In this document: positions 26,505 through 36,137 of the stretch, piece by piece
Position numbering within the stretch: position 1 is the first letter of the stretch
Layout of the letters: the number at the start of each line of letters is the position of its first letter
Assembly (NCBI GenBank): GCA_905479065.1
Contig: CAJQLB010000026.1
Coordinates: 1 to 49,952, forward strand
Source of the DNA: an uncultured Flavobacteriaceae bacterium
Lineage (GTDB): Bacteria; Bacteroidota; Bacteroidia; Flavobacteriales; Flavobacteriaceae
Direction of reading: 5' to 3'
Length of the DNA stretch: 49,952 nt
Notes under the pieces: generated by a model
The model's input: the letters and a program-made list of their open reading frames with translations, nothing else
Database searches by the model: none
Told to the model about the DNA's origin: nothing
Program-made: the position numbers and the translations under genes

Positions 26505-29500
26505 ATGAATATCCAGTCACTAAAAAAGAATCATTGTATTCTAATTTTATTGTTGTGCTTTTTTGCTCATTCAGGTGCACAAACAACATCTGTTGGAAGT
26601 GGTGGTTACACCAATAACTTTCCCGGGACCGATGTTGCAGGAAGAAATGGGTTTCCTTCAGGATCACCGCAATTAAGTGGAAATGCTATTGGCAAACCAG
26701 TTCCTACAAATGACTGGTGGTCAAGTCTTATTAAAGAAAACCATGCGAGTAATTTGTTTAATTATCCAATGACGATGAAAACAACCCCTGGGGGGTTGAT
26801 TGTGACCTATATTCCATGGGGAGTTATCGGTGATTCTTCACCAATTCAAGTGGGACTTACTGGTCTTAATGCTGCCCAAGCAACAGCATCGGATTATTCA
26901 GATTGGACGGTTTCAATGAATTGGAATGATGGTTCTCATGACTTAACAGCCACGGCGGGAATCGGTATGCCTTTTGTTTACTTTGAAAAAGGCGCTGCCA
27001 ATGAGGTAGCTATTACCATTAATTCGGGTACTGTCACCATTAATGACGAAATCATAATTATTGAGAATGCGAGTGCAAACGCAGATTTTATTGTTTATGC
27101 GCCCGTTGGAAGTTCTTGGTCTCAAAATGGGACAACCTTCACATCTTCTTTAAATGGTGAAAATTATTGGTCTATGGCCATGTTGCCATTAGACAATACA
27201 AGCGTTACCACATTAGCAAACGAATATCAAAAATATGCTTATGTATTTCCTTCCAATACCGAGGTGTCATGGGCATACAGTGAGAGCGATTCCAAGGTTC
27301 TTTCTACGTTTGTAGTTGACACTGACGTAAAAGATGGTTCTCAAACTAATACTGAGATGTTATTAGGTTTATTACCACATCAATGGGATAATCTTTCATC
27401 AGCATCTTCCACTCCAAATGAATATAGCTACAATGGTGTTCGTGGAGAAATAAAGACCCTTAAAGGGAACGCTTTTGAAGTAGAAAACACTTTCAAAGGT
27501 ATTCTACCAACATTACCATATGTCGCAAATTACAGTGATGGTTTTTCACCCTCAGATTTAAACGAAAAAATTTCTTTAATAGAAAATGATGAGTTAGCAT
27601 CATGGACTGATTCTTATAACGAAGGTCAGATGATGAATCGAATGATTCAGACAGCGAGAATTGCAGACCAAACAGGTGATTTAGAAGCGCGAGATAACAT
27701 GGTCGCAACGATAAAAAATCGTCTTGAGGATTGGTTACATTACCAGTCGGGTGAAGTTGCTTTTTTATTTTATTACGATGCCACTTGGTCCTCTTTATTG
27801 GGATATCCGTCAGGTCATGGACAGGACAATAACATCAATGACCATCATTTTCATTGGGGTTATTTTATTCATGCTGCTGCATTTATGGAACAATTTGAGC
27901 CAGGATGGGTCGATGAGTGGGGAGCCATGATTAATTTATTAATTCGGGATGCTGCATCTTTTGATAGAAATGATGACCAATTTCCATTTTTAAGAAATTT
28001 TAGCCCTTATGCTGGCCATAGTTGGGCAAATGGTTTTGCAACATTTCCACAAGGAAATGATCAAGAATCTACATCCGAGAGCATGCAGTTTGCCTCCTCT
28101 TTAATACATTGGGGAGCTATTACAGAAAATACTACTATTAGAGATTTAGGCATTTATATCTACACGACAGAACAATCTGCCGTTGAAGAATACTGGTTCG
28201 ATATCCAAGATCGTAATTTTCAGGCTTCAACTGCTCCCTTTTCACAAGAATATAGTGTTGTTTCGAGGGTTTGGGGGAATTCGTTTGATAATGGAACATT
28301 CTTTACATCTGATATTGCTGCATCATATGGAATAGAATTATATCCCATGCATGCTGGATCTTTATATCTTGGTCATCATCAAGATTATGCACAGTCCTTG
28401 TGGTCAGAGATGGCTTCAAATACTGGTATTTTATCCAATGAAGTTAATCCAAATTTGTGGCATGATACTTATTGGAAATATTTAGCACTTACTGATGCCC
28501 CAGCGGCTATAGAACTCTATAACTCTTTTCCAGACAGAAATTTAAAATTTGGTATTTCAGATGCGCAAACGTATCACTGGTTACATGCAATGAATGCGCT
28601 TGGTCCTGTTGATGCGTCTATTACTTCTAATTATCCAATTGCGGCGGCATTTAGTAATAATGGAGACATGACCTATGTGGCTCATAATTATTCAGATAAT
28701 ACAATTCAAGTGTCTTTTTCAGACAATTTTGTCTTAGAAGTTCCAGCAAATTCCATGGCAACTAGTAAGGATAGTGATGCTTCAGGTGTCATATCATCAG
28801 ATTTTTATCAAGCATATCCCGATGGGAGTGTCAATTTAACTGTCATAACTGATGGGACTAATATTTCAAAGGTTCAATTTTTTGATGGAACTGAGTATCT
28901 TGGAGAAGATATCTCTGAGCCATATGAATTTCGCCCCCTAAACTTAGATTTGGGGACGCATGGTATGTATGCTAAAGTGTATCAAAATGATAGCTTTAAC
29001 GTTACCAATATTATTGATATTCAAGTTGGAGAACAAGTTCCTTATTTAGGAATACCTTTCGATGTTCCAGGTATTGTTGAGGCGGGACTTTATGATAGTT
29101 ATGAAGGAGGGATTGGACAAAACATCTCCTACTTAGACTTGAGTATTGGTAATGCAAGTGATTTTAGAATTACAGAAAATGTCGACGCAGGAACACATCC
29201 AATCGAAGGGGCTATTGTTGGGTACATAGCTGCAGGAGAATGGATAGAATATACCATAGATGTTGCAACGGCAGGAGTGTATGATTTATCGCTTCGATAT
29301 GCCTCGGGAAATAGTAATGGAGGAGGTCCTTTTTATTTTGAGATAGATGGGAATAAAATTAGTCAAGATATTGTTGTTACCACTACTAGTGATTGGGATT
29401 CATGGTCTACAAAAACAGCTACAAATATCGAGCTAAACAAAGGATTACATGTACTAAGATTAGTGATAACGAATGGAGAGTTTAATATCGGGAAAATGAC

Positions 29501-31286
29501 ATTTTCTTACAATGCGCCACTTACTTACATGCCACCGTTTGCAGATGCTGGAGATAATGTTTCAGTAATTTTGCCGCAAACTACAGCTTCACTTGATGGT
29601 TCTCTAAGCACCGATGAAGACACGGCTGTATTAACATATTTTTGGGAACAACTGTATGGACCATCAACAGTTGTCTTTTCTGATAATTCAACTGCGATGC
29701 CTGAGATATCTAATTTAGAGGCAGGTGTTTATAAAATTAAATTAACGGTCTCAGATGACGCACATTCTTCATCAAGTGATATGTTGGTAATTGTGTCTGA
29801 AAATGGCAATACAAATCCATCAATCTCAATAACCTCACCATCGGATAATAGTAACTTTGATCAAGGTACAAGTATTTCCATTGAAGCAGTTGCGAGTGAT
29901 ATTGATGGTACGATTAGTAAAGTTGAGTTTTATGACGGAACAACATTAATTGGAGAGGATGTTAGTGCACCCTTCAGCTTCTCATGGACAGACGCTACAA
30001 TTGGATTACACGATTTAACTGCAAAAGCTATTGATAATGAAGGCGGTGAGAGCACATCCTCTGCCATAAATATCACGGTGAATGAGTTGTTTTCATGTAT
30101 CGAGACAGGTACAGCAGCACAACAAGGTTCTTTCTCTGTTGGGTATAAAAGCACTTTTGAAACGGTTGGTACCGATGTAACTATTACTTTTGAGTTATTG
30201 GATACAGACAAGTTTGGAGTAGTAGCGTATTTGTGGCAAGAATCTCCATTTTCAGAAGCACCAATGGATCAAGTTTCAGGTAATATTTTTTCTAAAACAC
30301 TGGGAGGTCAAACACCTGGAGCTACCATTAGTTATGCATGTAAATTTGCATTTTCTGGAGGTTTAGCAGTCACACAGTATGTCAGCTATGTCGTGGGTTC
30401 AGATTGCAGTGGTAGTTCAGATTCTGAAGCGCCAACTAGTTTTACGGCGAATATTGGTGCTATTTTAGCAAGTTCTGTTGAATTACTGTTGGAGGCTACT
30501 GATGATTCTGGCACCATCGTTTATGACATAAGTTATGACAATGGTTCCGAAACTGTAACAGGCTCTTCAGGTAATGAAACTTCAATTTCAATCACAGCTT
30601 TAGCTCCAGAAACAAATTATACGTTTGAGGTGACTGCATTAGATTTGGCAGGAAACATCAATTCAGAAAGTCCAATTACGTTAAATGCAACGACTGGAGT
30701 TGACGCAAGTACAAGTTGCTCTGGCTCAGCATCTGAGGCACAACAAGGGTCTTTTGATGTTGGATATAATTATGATTTTCAAACATCTGGCAATGCCATA
30801 ACATTCACTTTTGAATTACTTGATGACAAAGATGGTGTCGTAGCGTATTTGTGGGAAGAAAGTCCCTTTACAGAAACACCCATGGATAATGTGACTGGTA
30901 AAACGTTTTCAAAAACATTAAGTGGTTTCACTCCGGGCGAGCTAGTGAGTTTTGGCTGTAAATTTGCTTTTGCTGGTGGCTTAGCAGTCACAAAATATTT
31001 CACGTATGAAGTGGGAGATAATTGTTCTTTAGGAGTGGTTGATTTTGAATTAGAAAATGAATTTAAAGTTCATCCTAATCCTTCAATAGATATTTGGAAT
31101 ATTACGGGAACGACCATTCCAATAAAACAAATTATTGTTTATGACTTAATCGGTAAAGAGGTTTTTACTTCACAACCTAATGAATTGCATACTGTTATAA
31201 ATGGTCAAAATTTCAGTTCAGGAATTTACTTTGCTAATTTGGTGACTTCTCAAGGTCGCTTGGTGGTTAAGTTAATTAAGGATTAA
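26505..31286 (+). CDS. Multimodular GH81 endo-beta-1,3-glucanase, type IX-secreted
   Basis: Inverting endo-beta-1,3-glucanase of 1593 residues. A signal peptide (1-25, HSGAQ) precedes the GH81 domain (about 30-770), recognised by KPVPTNDWWSSLI, NDHHFHWGYFIHAAAF with probable acid Asp446, and NDQESTSESMQF with probable base Glu521 or Glu525. Appended modules: an Ig-like domain (about 775-845), a CBM6-like domain (about 848-1000, with EWIEYTIDV), a PKD-like domain (about 1012-1099), a bacterial Ig domain (about 1104-1196), two copies of a roughly 100-residue unassigned beta module (about 1198-1302 and 1405-1507) around a fibronectin III domain (about 1307-1399), and a type IX sorting domain (about 1509-1593). 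It probably attacks insoluble or long beta-1,3-glucan outside the cell and feeds the surface GH16 and SusC/D. Confidence 0.92.
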   Translation: MNIQSLKKNHCILILLLCFFAHSGAQTTSVGSGGYTNNFPGTDVAGRNGFPSGSPQLSGNAIGKPVPTNDWWSSLIKENHASNLFNYPMTMKTTPGGLIVTYIPWGVIGDSSPIQVGLTGLNAAQATASDYSDWTVSMNWNDGSHDLTATAGIGMPFVYFEKGAANEVAITINSGTVTINDEIIIIENASANADFIVYAPVGSSWSQNGTTFTSSLNGENYWSMAMLPLDNTSVTTLANEYQKYAYVFPSNTEVSWAYSESDSKVLSTFVVDTDVKDGSQTNTEMLLGLLPHQWDNLSSASSTPNEYSYNGVRGEIKTLKGNAFEVENTFKGILPTLPYVANYSDGFSPSDLNEKISLIENDELASWTDSYNEGQMMNRMIQTARIADQTGDLEARDNMVATIKNRLEDWLHYQSGEVAFLFYYDATWSSLLGYPSGHGQDNNINDHHFHWGYFIHAAAFMEQFEPGWVDEWGAMINLLIRDAASFDRNDDQFPFLRNFSPYAGHSWANGFATFPQGNDQESTSESMQFASSLIHWGAITENTTIRDLGIYIYTTEQSAVEEYWFDIQDRNFQASTAPFSQEYSVVSRVWGNSFDNGTFFTSDIAASYGIELYPMHAGSLYLGHHQDYAQSLWSEMASNTGILSNEVNPNLWHDTYWKYLALTDAPAAIELYNSFPDRNLKFGISDAQTYHWLHAMNALGPVDASITSNYPIAAAFSNNGDMTYVAHNYSDNTIQVSFSDNFVLEVPANSMATSKDSDASGVISSDFYQAYPDGSVNLTVITDGTNISKVQFFDGTEYLGEDISEPYEFRPLNLDLGTHGMYAKVYQNDSFNVTNIIDIQVGEQVPYLGIPFDVPGIVEAGLYDSYEGGIGQNISYLDLSIGNASDFRITENVDAGTHPIEGAIVGYIAAGEWIEYTIDVATAGVYDLSLRYASGNSNGGGPFYFEIDGNKISQDIVVTTTSDWDSWSTKTATNIELNKGLHVLRLVITNGEFNIGKMTFSYNAPLTYMPPFADAGDNVSVILPQTTASLDGSLSTDEDTAVLTYFWEQLYGPSTVVFSDNSTAMPEISNLEAGVYKIKLTVSDDAHSSSSDMLVIVSENGNTNPSISITSPSDNSNFDQGTSISIEAVASDIDGTISKVEFYDGTTLIGEDVSAPFSFSWTDATIGLHDLTAKAIDNEGGESTSSAINITVNELFSCIETGTAAQQGSFSVGYKSTFETVGTDVTITFELLDTDKFGVVAYLWQESPFSEAPMDQVSGNIFSKTLGGQTPGATISYACKFAFSGGLAVTQYVSYVVGSDCSGSSDSEAPTSFTANIGAILASSVELLLEATDDSGTIVYDISYDNGSETVTGSSGNETSISITALAPETNYTFEVTALDLAGNINSESPITLNATTGVDASTSCSGSASEAQQGSFDVGYNYDFQTSGNAITFTFELLDDKDGVVAYLWEESPFTETPMDNVTGKTFSKTLSGFTPGELVSFGCKFAFAGGLAVTKYFTYEVGDNCSLGVVDFELENEFKVHPNPSIDIWNITGTTIPIKQIIVYDLIGKEVFTSQPNELHTVINGQNFSSGIYFANLVTSQGRLVVKLIKD

Positions 31287-31307
31287 TACGGTCGGTTAAA
31301 TGTTAAC

Positions 31308-31343
31308 AAAAGAGTGTGCTGTGATGACAGTACACTCTTTTTT
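31308..31343 (+). terminator. Strong hairpin terminator after GH81
   Basis: AAAGAGTGTGCTGT (31309-31322) pairs with ACAGTACACTCTTT (31327-31340) over 14 bp with a single G-T wobble and a 4-base GATG loop, followed by TTT. It ends the GH81 transcript. It also lies inside the upstream extension of the LacI reading frame, which rules that extension out. Confidence 0.85.
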
Positions 31344-31346
31344 GTT

Positions 31347-31354
31347 TACTTTTG
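31347..31354 (+). promoter_or_regulatory. Candidate -7 element for the LacI-type regulator
   Basis: TACTTTTG matches TAnnTTTG exactly and ends 5 bases before the ATG at 31359. If used, transcription would begin at or next to the start codon, giving a leaderless message. No TTTG at the -33 position is visible because that stretch is the terminator stem. Confidence 0.35.
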
Positions 31355-31358
31355 TTTT

Positions 31359-32360
31359 ATGGTCACACTTCGACATCTTGCTGAACAACTCAATGTATCT
31401 GTATCTACCGTTTCTAAAGCGCTAAGCAATAGTGAGGAAATTAGTAAGGATACCATTGAACGTGTTAAAGCACTTGCAGATGAGCTTAATTACCAACCAA
31501 ATCGCGTTGCATTAAGTTTGAAAAATAATGAAACTAGAACGATTGGTGTTATTGTTCCAAACATATTGAATCGATTTTTTGCAAAATCGTTGTTCGGTAT
31601 TGAGCAAGCCGCTGCAGAAATGGGGTATAGCATCATTACTTGTATGTCAAATGAGCTATTTGATAAAGAATGTGATAGTATTTCACTTTTATCAAATGGC
31701 AGTGTAGATGGTTTTATTGTGGCTGTGTCTGAAGAAACCCTTGTCAATAAGAAAAGCCAGCATCTTCAGCAACTCATTGATAAAAAGATTCCTTTGGTGA
31801 TGTTTGATCGAAATTTGAATGATATTACCTGTGATAAGGTAGTTATTGATGATTACAAAACTACCTTTGATTTAGCAAATATGTTTATTAATCAAGGAAG
31901 AGAATGTATTGCTTTTATGAGTACTATTGATGATTTGAATGTTGGAATATTAAGAAGTACAGGGTACGAGCAAGCTATTTCGGCACATGGTCAACAAACT
32001 CCTATTAAATTGTCAATCAAAAAGGGTCTTGATTATCAAGAACAAATTAAAGAGTTTCTTCAAGAATACCCAAAAATTGATGTTATTATAGCGGCTGATA
32101 ATATTTCAGGGACTACTGCGGTCAATGTAGCATCAAGCTTAAATTATAAAATACCAAAAAATCTCAGCATTATTGGGTTTGCAGATGAGGTTGTTTCTAA
32201 TCTTTCTGTCCCTAAATTATCCTACATTAATCAAAATGCAGTGAATATTGGAAGCAGTGCTTTAAGGTTAATTGTTGAAAAATTGAAAAATAAACATCTT
32301 GAAAAACCGCACTTAAAAATAAAGATTCCGGTTGATATTGTTCATAAAGGAACAACTTAA
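31359..32360 (+). CDS. LacI-family transcriptional regulator
   Basis: DNA-binding regulator of 333 residues with sugar-binding core. I start at ATG 31359: the helix-turn-helix begins at residue 3 (TLRHLAEQLNVSVSTVSKAL), so no later start is possible, and an earlier GTG at 31314 lies in the terminator. The hinge region ELNYQPNRVALSLKNNETRT leads into the periplasmic-binding-protein-like core with TIGVIVPNILNRFFAKSL, a D-R effector motif (MFDRNL) and the terminal IGFADEVVSNLSVPKL. It is the last gene of the PUL, in the same direction. It probably responds to a sugar or sugar phosphate from laminarin breakdown and adjusts PUL or central sugar genes; target and effector are unknown. Confidence 0.9.
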   Translation: MVTLRHLAEQLNVSVSTVSKALSNSEEISKDTIERVKALADELNYQPNRVALSLKNNETRTIGVIVPNILNRFFAKSLFGIEQAAAEMGYSIITCMSNELFDKECDSISLLSNGSVDGFIVAVSEETLVNKKSQHLQQLIDKKIPLVMFDRNLNDITCDKVVIDDYKTTFDLANMFINQGRECIAFMSTIDDLNVGILRSTGYEQAISAHGQQTPIKLSIKKGLDYQEQIKEFLQEYPKIDVIIAADNISGTTAVNVASSLNYKIPKNLSIIGFADEVVSNLSVPKLSYINQNAVNIGSSALRLIVEKLKNKHLEKPHLKIKIPVDIVHKGTT

Positions 32361-32366
32361 ATAACA

Positions 32367-33026
32367 TCATTCTTTGTAAATACTTAAACTAGCCTTGTAA
32401 CCAGTTCGAATAAGCCATTTGTTTGAGGCGAGTAGAGAACCTTCTTCATCGTATACTTTTAGTTGCGCTGTGTTAGGACTTGAGGCGCCTTCATTGAGTG
32501 CAATAAAATTGAGAGAATTGTAGCCAGGTACTAAATCAACATCAATGACAAAATAATCACCTTTTAAAATGATGTTTGGATGAATGATGACCTTGTTTAG
32601 CATGAGCTTTATCCTGTCACCATCAACATATTCATGATCTCTGCACTTGATTATAATGAATTTTGAAGTTGTACTTAAGCTACCTAAGTTAAAGTCTTTA
32701 TTAAATTTAGACAAGTCTTTCTGATCTTCGCCAAATTTCTGTGTGATTGTCCACGTGGGCTGTACTAAGTCACTTTTTTGAACCATGCGGACTCCTGATT
32801 TCTTTTTAAATACATCACGAATTTGTGTGAAATTAATCATTGGACGTATGTTCTTATTTGTAAGCCCTTTTATCGGTGATAATGTTAATTGTGCATCAGC
32901 AGGTGCTTCAGCGGTTTTGTCAATAGCTTCAATTCTTAGACCACCCTTACTAACGTCATTTTGAGCCCACAAGGAGTGCGTGTTGAGAGACAATATAAAT
33001 AAAACACTTATGATGATAAATCTCAT
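32367..33026 (-). CDS. Exported hypothetical protein
   Basis: A 219-residue protein with a clear signal peptide (MRFIIISVLFILSLNTHSLWAQ) and no membrane helix after it. The body is beta-rich with a C-terminal YNSLNFIALNEGASSPNTAQ and LKVYDEEGSLLASNKW that resembles a small beta-sandwich. I do not recognise a named family. It is convergent with the LacI gene with only 6 bases between the stops and no visible terminator, and divergent from the FAD dehydrogenase. It is probably a periplasmic or outer-membrane-facing flavobacterial protein not part of the PUL. Confidence 0.65.
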   Translation of the reverse strand: MRFIIISVLFILSLNTHSLWAQNDVSKGGLRIEAIDKTAEAPADAQLTLSPIKGLTNKNIRPMINFTQIRDVFKKKSGVRMVQKSDLVQPTWTITQKFGEDQKDLSKFNKDFNLGSLSTTSKFIIIKCRDHEYVDGDRIKLMLNKVIIHPNIILKGDYFVIDVDLVPGYNSLNFIALNEGASSPNTAQLKVYDEEGSLLASNKWLIRTGYKASLSIYKE

Positions 33027-33221
33027 GGACGCATTAACTCTTATGTTGATGTCAAATATAAGCCTTTGGACCTTTGTGAAAAATCATTCGTTAACTATTA
33101 ACGAAATTTTGTCTAAAATTTAATTTTATTTAACAAATTACTTTGATAGGCTACCTAAAGTTTTGATTTTAATAATGTTAAAATCTAACTCTTAGACACA
33201 ATAAAAACTCATATCTTTATC

Positions 33222-36134
33222 GTGTTGATGAAAGCATTGTTAGATACTAAATTAGCAGACTTACAGAGCCAATTGGATGGTCAATTATACTTTGATTCTA
33301 TTGTTAAAGCACTTTATGCCACCGATGCCTCTGTTTACAGAGAATTACCTACTGCTGTAGCCTTTCCCAAAAACAAGAAAGACATCCAATCACTAATAAA
33401 ATTTGTTAGTGAGAATGGACTTTCTATCATTCCAAGAGCAGCAGGAACATCTCTTGCTGGTCAATGTGTTGGAGATGGAATCGTTGTTGATACCAAATAT
33501 TTTAATCAGATTTTAGAAATCAATGCTCAGGAACAGTGGGTCAGGGTGCAACCGGGTGTTGTTCGAGATGAATTAAATCTTCTTTTAAAGTCCTATGGAT
33601 TATTTTTTGGACCAAATACATCCACTGCGAATAGGTGTATGATGGGCGGTATGGTGGGCAATAATTCCTCAGGCTCAACATCGATTGAGTATGGCACAAC
33701 ACGTGATCATGTCATAGAAATGACCGTCATTTTAAGCGACGGAAGTGAGGTGGTTTTTAATGCGAAATCTTCTAATGATTTTCAAGAAAAGCATTGTGAC
33801 ACATCCTTAGAAGGTAAGTTATATCAACATATTCAAAGCGAATTATCGAACCCATCAGTAACGAGAGAAATTGATATCAATTTCCCTAAAAAAACAGTTA
33901 CAAGAAGAAATACAGGTTATGCGATTGATGCGTTGTTAAATTCAAAGCTTTTTTCTGATAGCTCACAAGATTTTAATTTCTCTAAATTATTAACCGGTTC
34001 AGAAGGAACTTTGGCTTTTACGACTGAAATTAAACTAAATCTAGTACCATTGCCAAAGCCACATTTAGTTCTAATCGCAGCACATTTTCATTCAATAAAT
34101 GAAAGTCTTCAAGCAGCGGTTCTTGCAATGAAAGACAGTCCATCAGCATGTGAGTTAATGGATAAAACGATCTTGGATTGCACAAAGGAGAATATTGAGC
34201 AACAATCCAATCGATTTTTTATTAAAGAGAATCCCGAGGCTATTTTAATTGTTGAAGTTAGGGCAAATTCCATTGAGGAAGCAGACATTTTTGCTGATAG
34301 AATAATAAACAAATTTAAGAAAGCCAAGTTGGGTTATGAGTATCCAAAAATCACAGGTAAAAAGACCGAACGTGTCTGGAATCTGCGCAAAGCTGGTCTT
34401 GGATTATTGGCTAATATTCCCGGAGATAAAAAAGCAGTGGCATGTATAGAAGACACTGCTGTCTCCATTGAAGATTTACCGGAGTACATTACAGCTTTTA
34501 CATCTTTATTGTCAACATATGGTCAAAAAGCCGTGTACTATGCACATGCAGGTGCAGGAGAGATTCATTTAAGACCCATTCTTGATTTAAAAAAATCAGA
34601 GGATGTAAAACTTTTTAGAGAGATAAGTAGGGCCTCTGCTAAATTGGTTAAGCAATATCGCGGCTCTTTAAGTGGTGAACATGGTGATGGCAGAGTACGA
34701 GCCGAGTTTATTCCAATAGTTGTTGGGAACAAGAATTATGAATTATTTCACAGGATTAAAAAGATTTGGGATCCAAAAAATATTTTTAATCCAGGTAAAA
34801 TTGTGAATGCAAAACAGATGGATGAAAATTTGAGATACACGCCAGATGTTGAGACGCCTGAAGTCCATACAATGTTTAATTTTGAGGAAACCGGTGGTAT
34901 TCTCAGGACTGTTGAAAAATGTAATGGCTCCGGTGATTGTAGAAAATTAAACTTTTCTGGTGGCACCATGTGTCCTAGTTATAGAGCGACACTTGACGAA
35001 AAGGATAGTACCAGAGGTAGAGCAAATGTTTTACGTGACTTTTTAACCCAAAATACGAAAGCCAACCCATTTAATCATCCAGAAATTAAAGAAGCTATGG
35101 AGTTGTGTATTTCTTGTAAAGGCTGTAAGTCTGAATGTCCTTCGAATATAGATATGGCAACATTAAAAGCGGAATTTCAATTTCAATTTTATAAAAGTAA
35201 TCGAAGACCCTTAAGAGATAGACTTATCGCAAGCAATGCACGCATAAATAGTGTTGTTTCAAAAATTCCACAGTTATACAATTTCTTTGCGCGTCAAAAT
35301 TGGTTCAAAAAAGTTACAGGAATTTCAAAGAATCGTTCACTTCCAGAATTGCAAAAGCAAACTTTATACAAATGGTTTATAAATTATGAACAGCCCAAAC
35401 ATAACAGGAAAGTTTATTTGTTTTGCGATGAATACACAAATTATTACGATGTCCATATTGGTCAAAAAGCTGTACTGCTTTTAAATAATTTGGGATTTGA
35501 GGTTTTGGTGGTTCAACACAATGAAAGTGGCAGAGCCTACATATCAAAAGGATTTCTAAATAACGCTCGGGTACTAGCAAACGCAAATGTAGAACTATTT
35601 AATTCTTTGATAACAAAAGATGTCCCGTTAATTGGTATTGAGCCTTCAGCAATTTTAAGTTTCAGAGATGAATATCCTAATTTGGTAGATAAATCTTTAA
35701 AGTCAAACGCACTAGAATTAAGTAAGCATGTTTTTTTAATAGAAGAGTTTTTATACCATGAAATAACAGCAAATAACATTAAATTAGACGCTTTTAATAC
35801 TGAGTCAAAGTCTTTGTTGCTTCATGGACACTGCCATCAAAAGGCATTATCATCAACTGATTTCACAAAAAAAATATTAGATTTCCCACAAAATTATAAA
35901 GTGACGGAAATACAGTCTGGTTGTTGCGGAATGGCGGGTTCGTTTGGTTATGAAGTAGAGCATTACCAGTTGAGTCAAAAAATTGCAAATCAAGTATTAT
36001 TTCCCGAGTTAAAAAAAGCATCTTCAGAAATTATTGTTGTTGCAAATGGAACGAGTTGTAGACATCAAATTTATGATGGTACAGGTAAGTTAGCTAAACA
36101 TCCAATTGAAGTTTTGTTTGATGCCTTAAAATGA
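33222..36134 (+). CDS. FAD-linked oxidase / Fe-S protein, YdiJ-like D-2-hydroxyacid dehydrogenase
   Basis: Fused flavin and iron-sulfur dehydrogenase of 970 residues, close in build to E. coli YdiJ (about 1018 residues; D-2-hydroxyglutarate dehydrogenase). The N-terminal FAD-binding PCMH domain (about 40-235) contains IIPRAAGTSLAGQCVGDGIV and MMGGMVGNNSSGSTSIEYG. The FAD-oxidase C-terminal domain follows (about 270-530, with YYAHAGAGEIHLRPILDLKK and SGEHGDGRVR). A ferredoxin-like region has CNGSGDC, MCPSY and C629-x2-C632-x2-C635-x3-C639P. A CCG-type cysteine-rich domain (HGHCHQKAL; SGCCGMAGSFGYE) ends the protein. An alternative ATG lies two codons in (33228). D-2-hydroxyglutarate or D-lactate are the likely substrates; the sequence alone does not decide. 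Confidence 0.88.
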   Translation: MLMKALLDTKLADLQSQLDGQLYFDSIVKALYATDASVYRELPTAVAFPKNKKDIQSLIKFVSENGLSIIPRAAGTSLAGQCVGDGIVVDTKYFNQILEINAQEQWVRVQPGVVRDELNLLLKSYGLFFGPNTSTANRCMMGGMVGNNSSGSTSIEYGTTRDHVIEMTVILSDGSEVVFNAKSSNDFQEKHCDTSLEGKLYQHIQSELSNPSVTREIDINFPKKTVTRRNTGYAIDALLNSKLFSDSSQDFNFSKLLTGSEGTLAFTTEIKLNLVPLPKPHLVLIAAHFHSINESLQAAVLAMKDSPSACELMDKTILDCTKENIEQQSNRFFIKENPEAILIVEVRANSIEEADIFADRIINKFKKAKLGYEYPKITGKKTERVWNLRKAGLGLLANIPGDKKAVACIEDTAVSIEDLPEYITAFTSLLSTYGQKAVYYAHAGAGEIHLRPILDLKKSEDVKLFREISRASAKLVKQYRGSLSGEHGDGRVRAEFIPIVVGNKNYELFHRIKKIWDPKNIFNPGKIVNAKQMDENLRYTPDVETPEVHTMFNFEETGGILRTVEKCNGSGDCRKLNFSGGTMCPSYRATLDEKDSTRGRANVLRDFLTQNTKANPFNHPEIKEAMELCISCKGCKSECPSNIDMATLKAEFQFQFYKSNRRPLRDRLIASNARINSVVSKIPQLYNFFARQNWFKKVTGISKNRSLPELQKQTLYKWFINYEQPKHNRKVYLFCDEYTNYYDVHIGQKAVLLLNNLGFEVLVVQHNESGRAYISKGFLNNARVLANANVELFNSLITKDVPLIGIEPSAILSFRDEYPNLVDKSLKSNALELSKHVFLIEEFLYHEITANNIKLDAFNTESKSLLLHGHCHQKALSSTDFTKKILDFPQNYKVTEIQSGCCGMAGSFGYEVEHYQLSQKIANQVLFPELKKASSEIIVVANGTSCRHQIYDGTGKLAKHPIEVLFDALK

Positions 36135-36137
36135 AGT

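Noticed and set aside
29930-30211. 93-residue minus-strand open frame inside GH81
   Set aside because: Shadow frame opposite a repetitive beta-domain coding region, with no recognisable features.
31314-31358. Upstream extension of the LacI gene from GTG 31314
   Set aside because: It is built from the terminator stem and has no family similarity.
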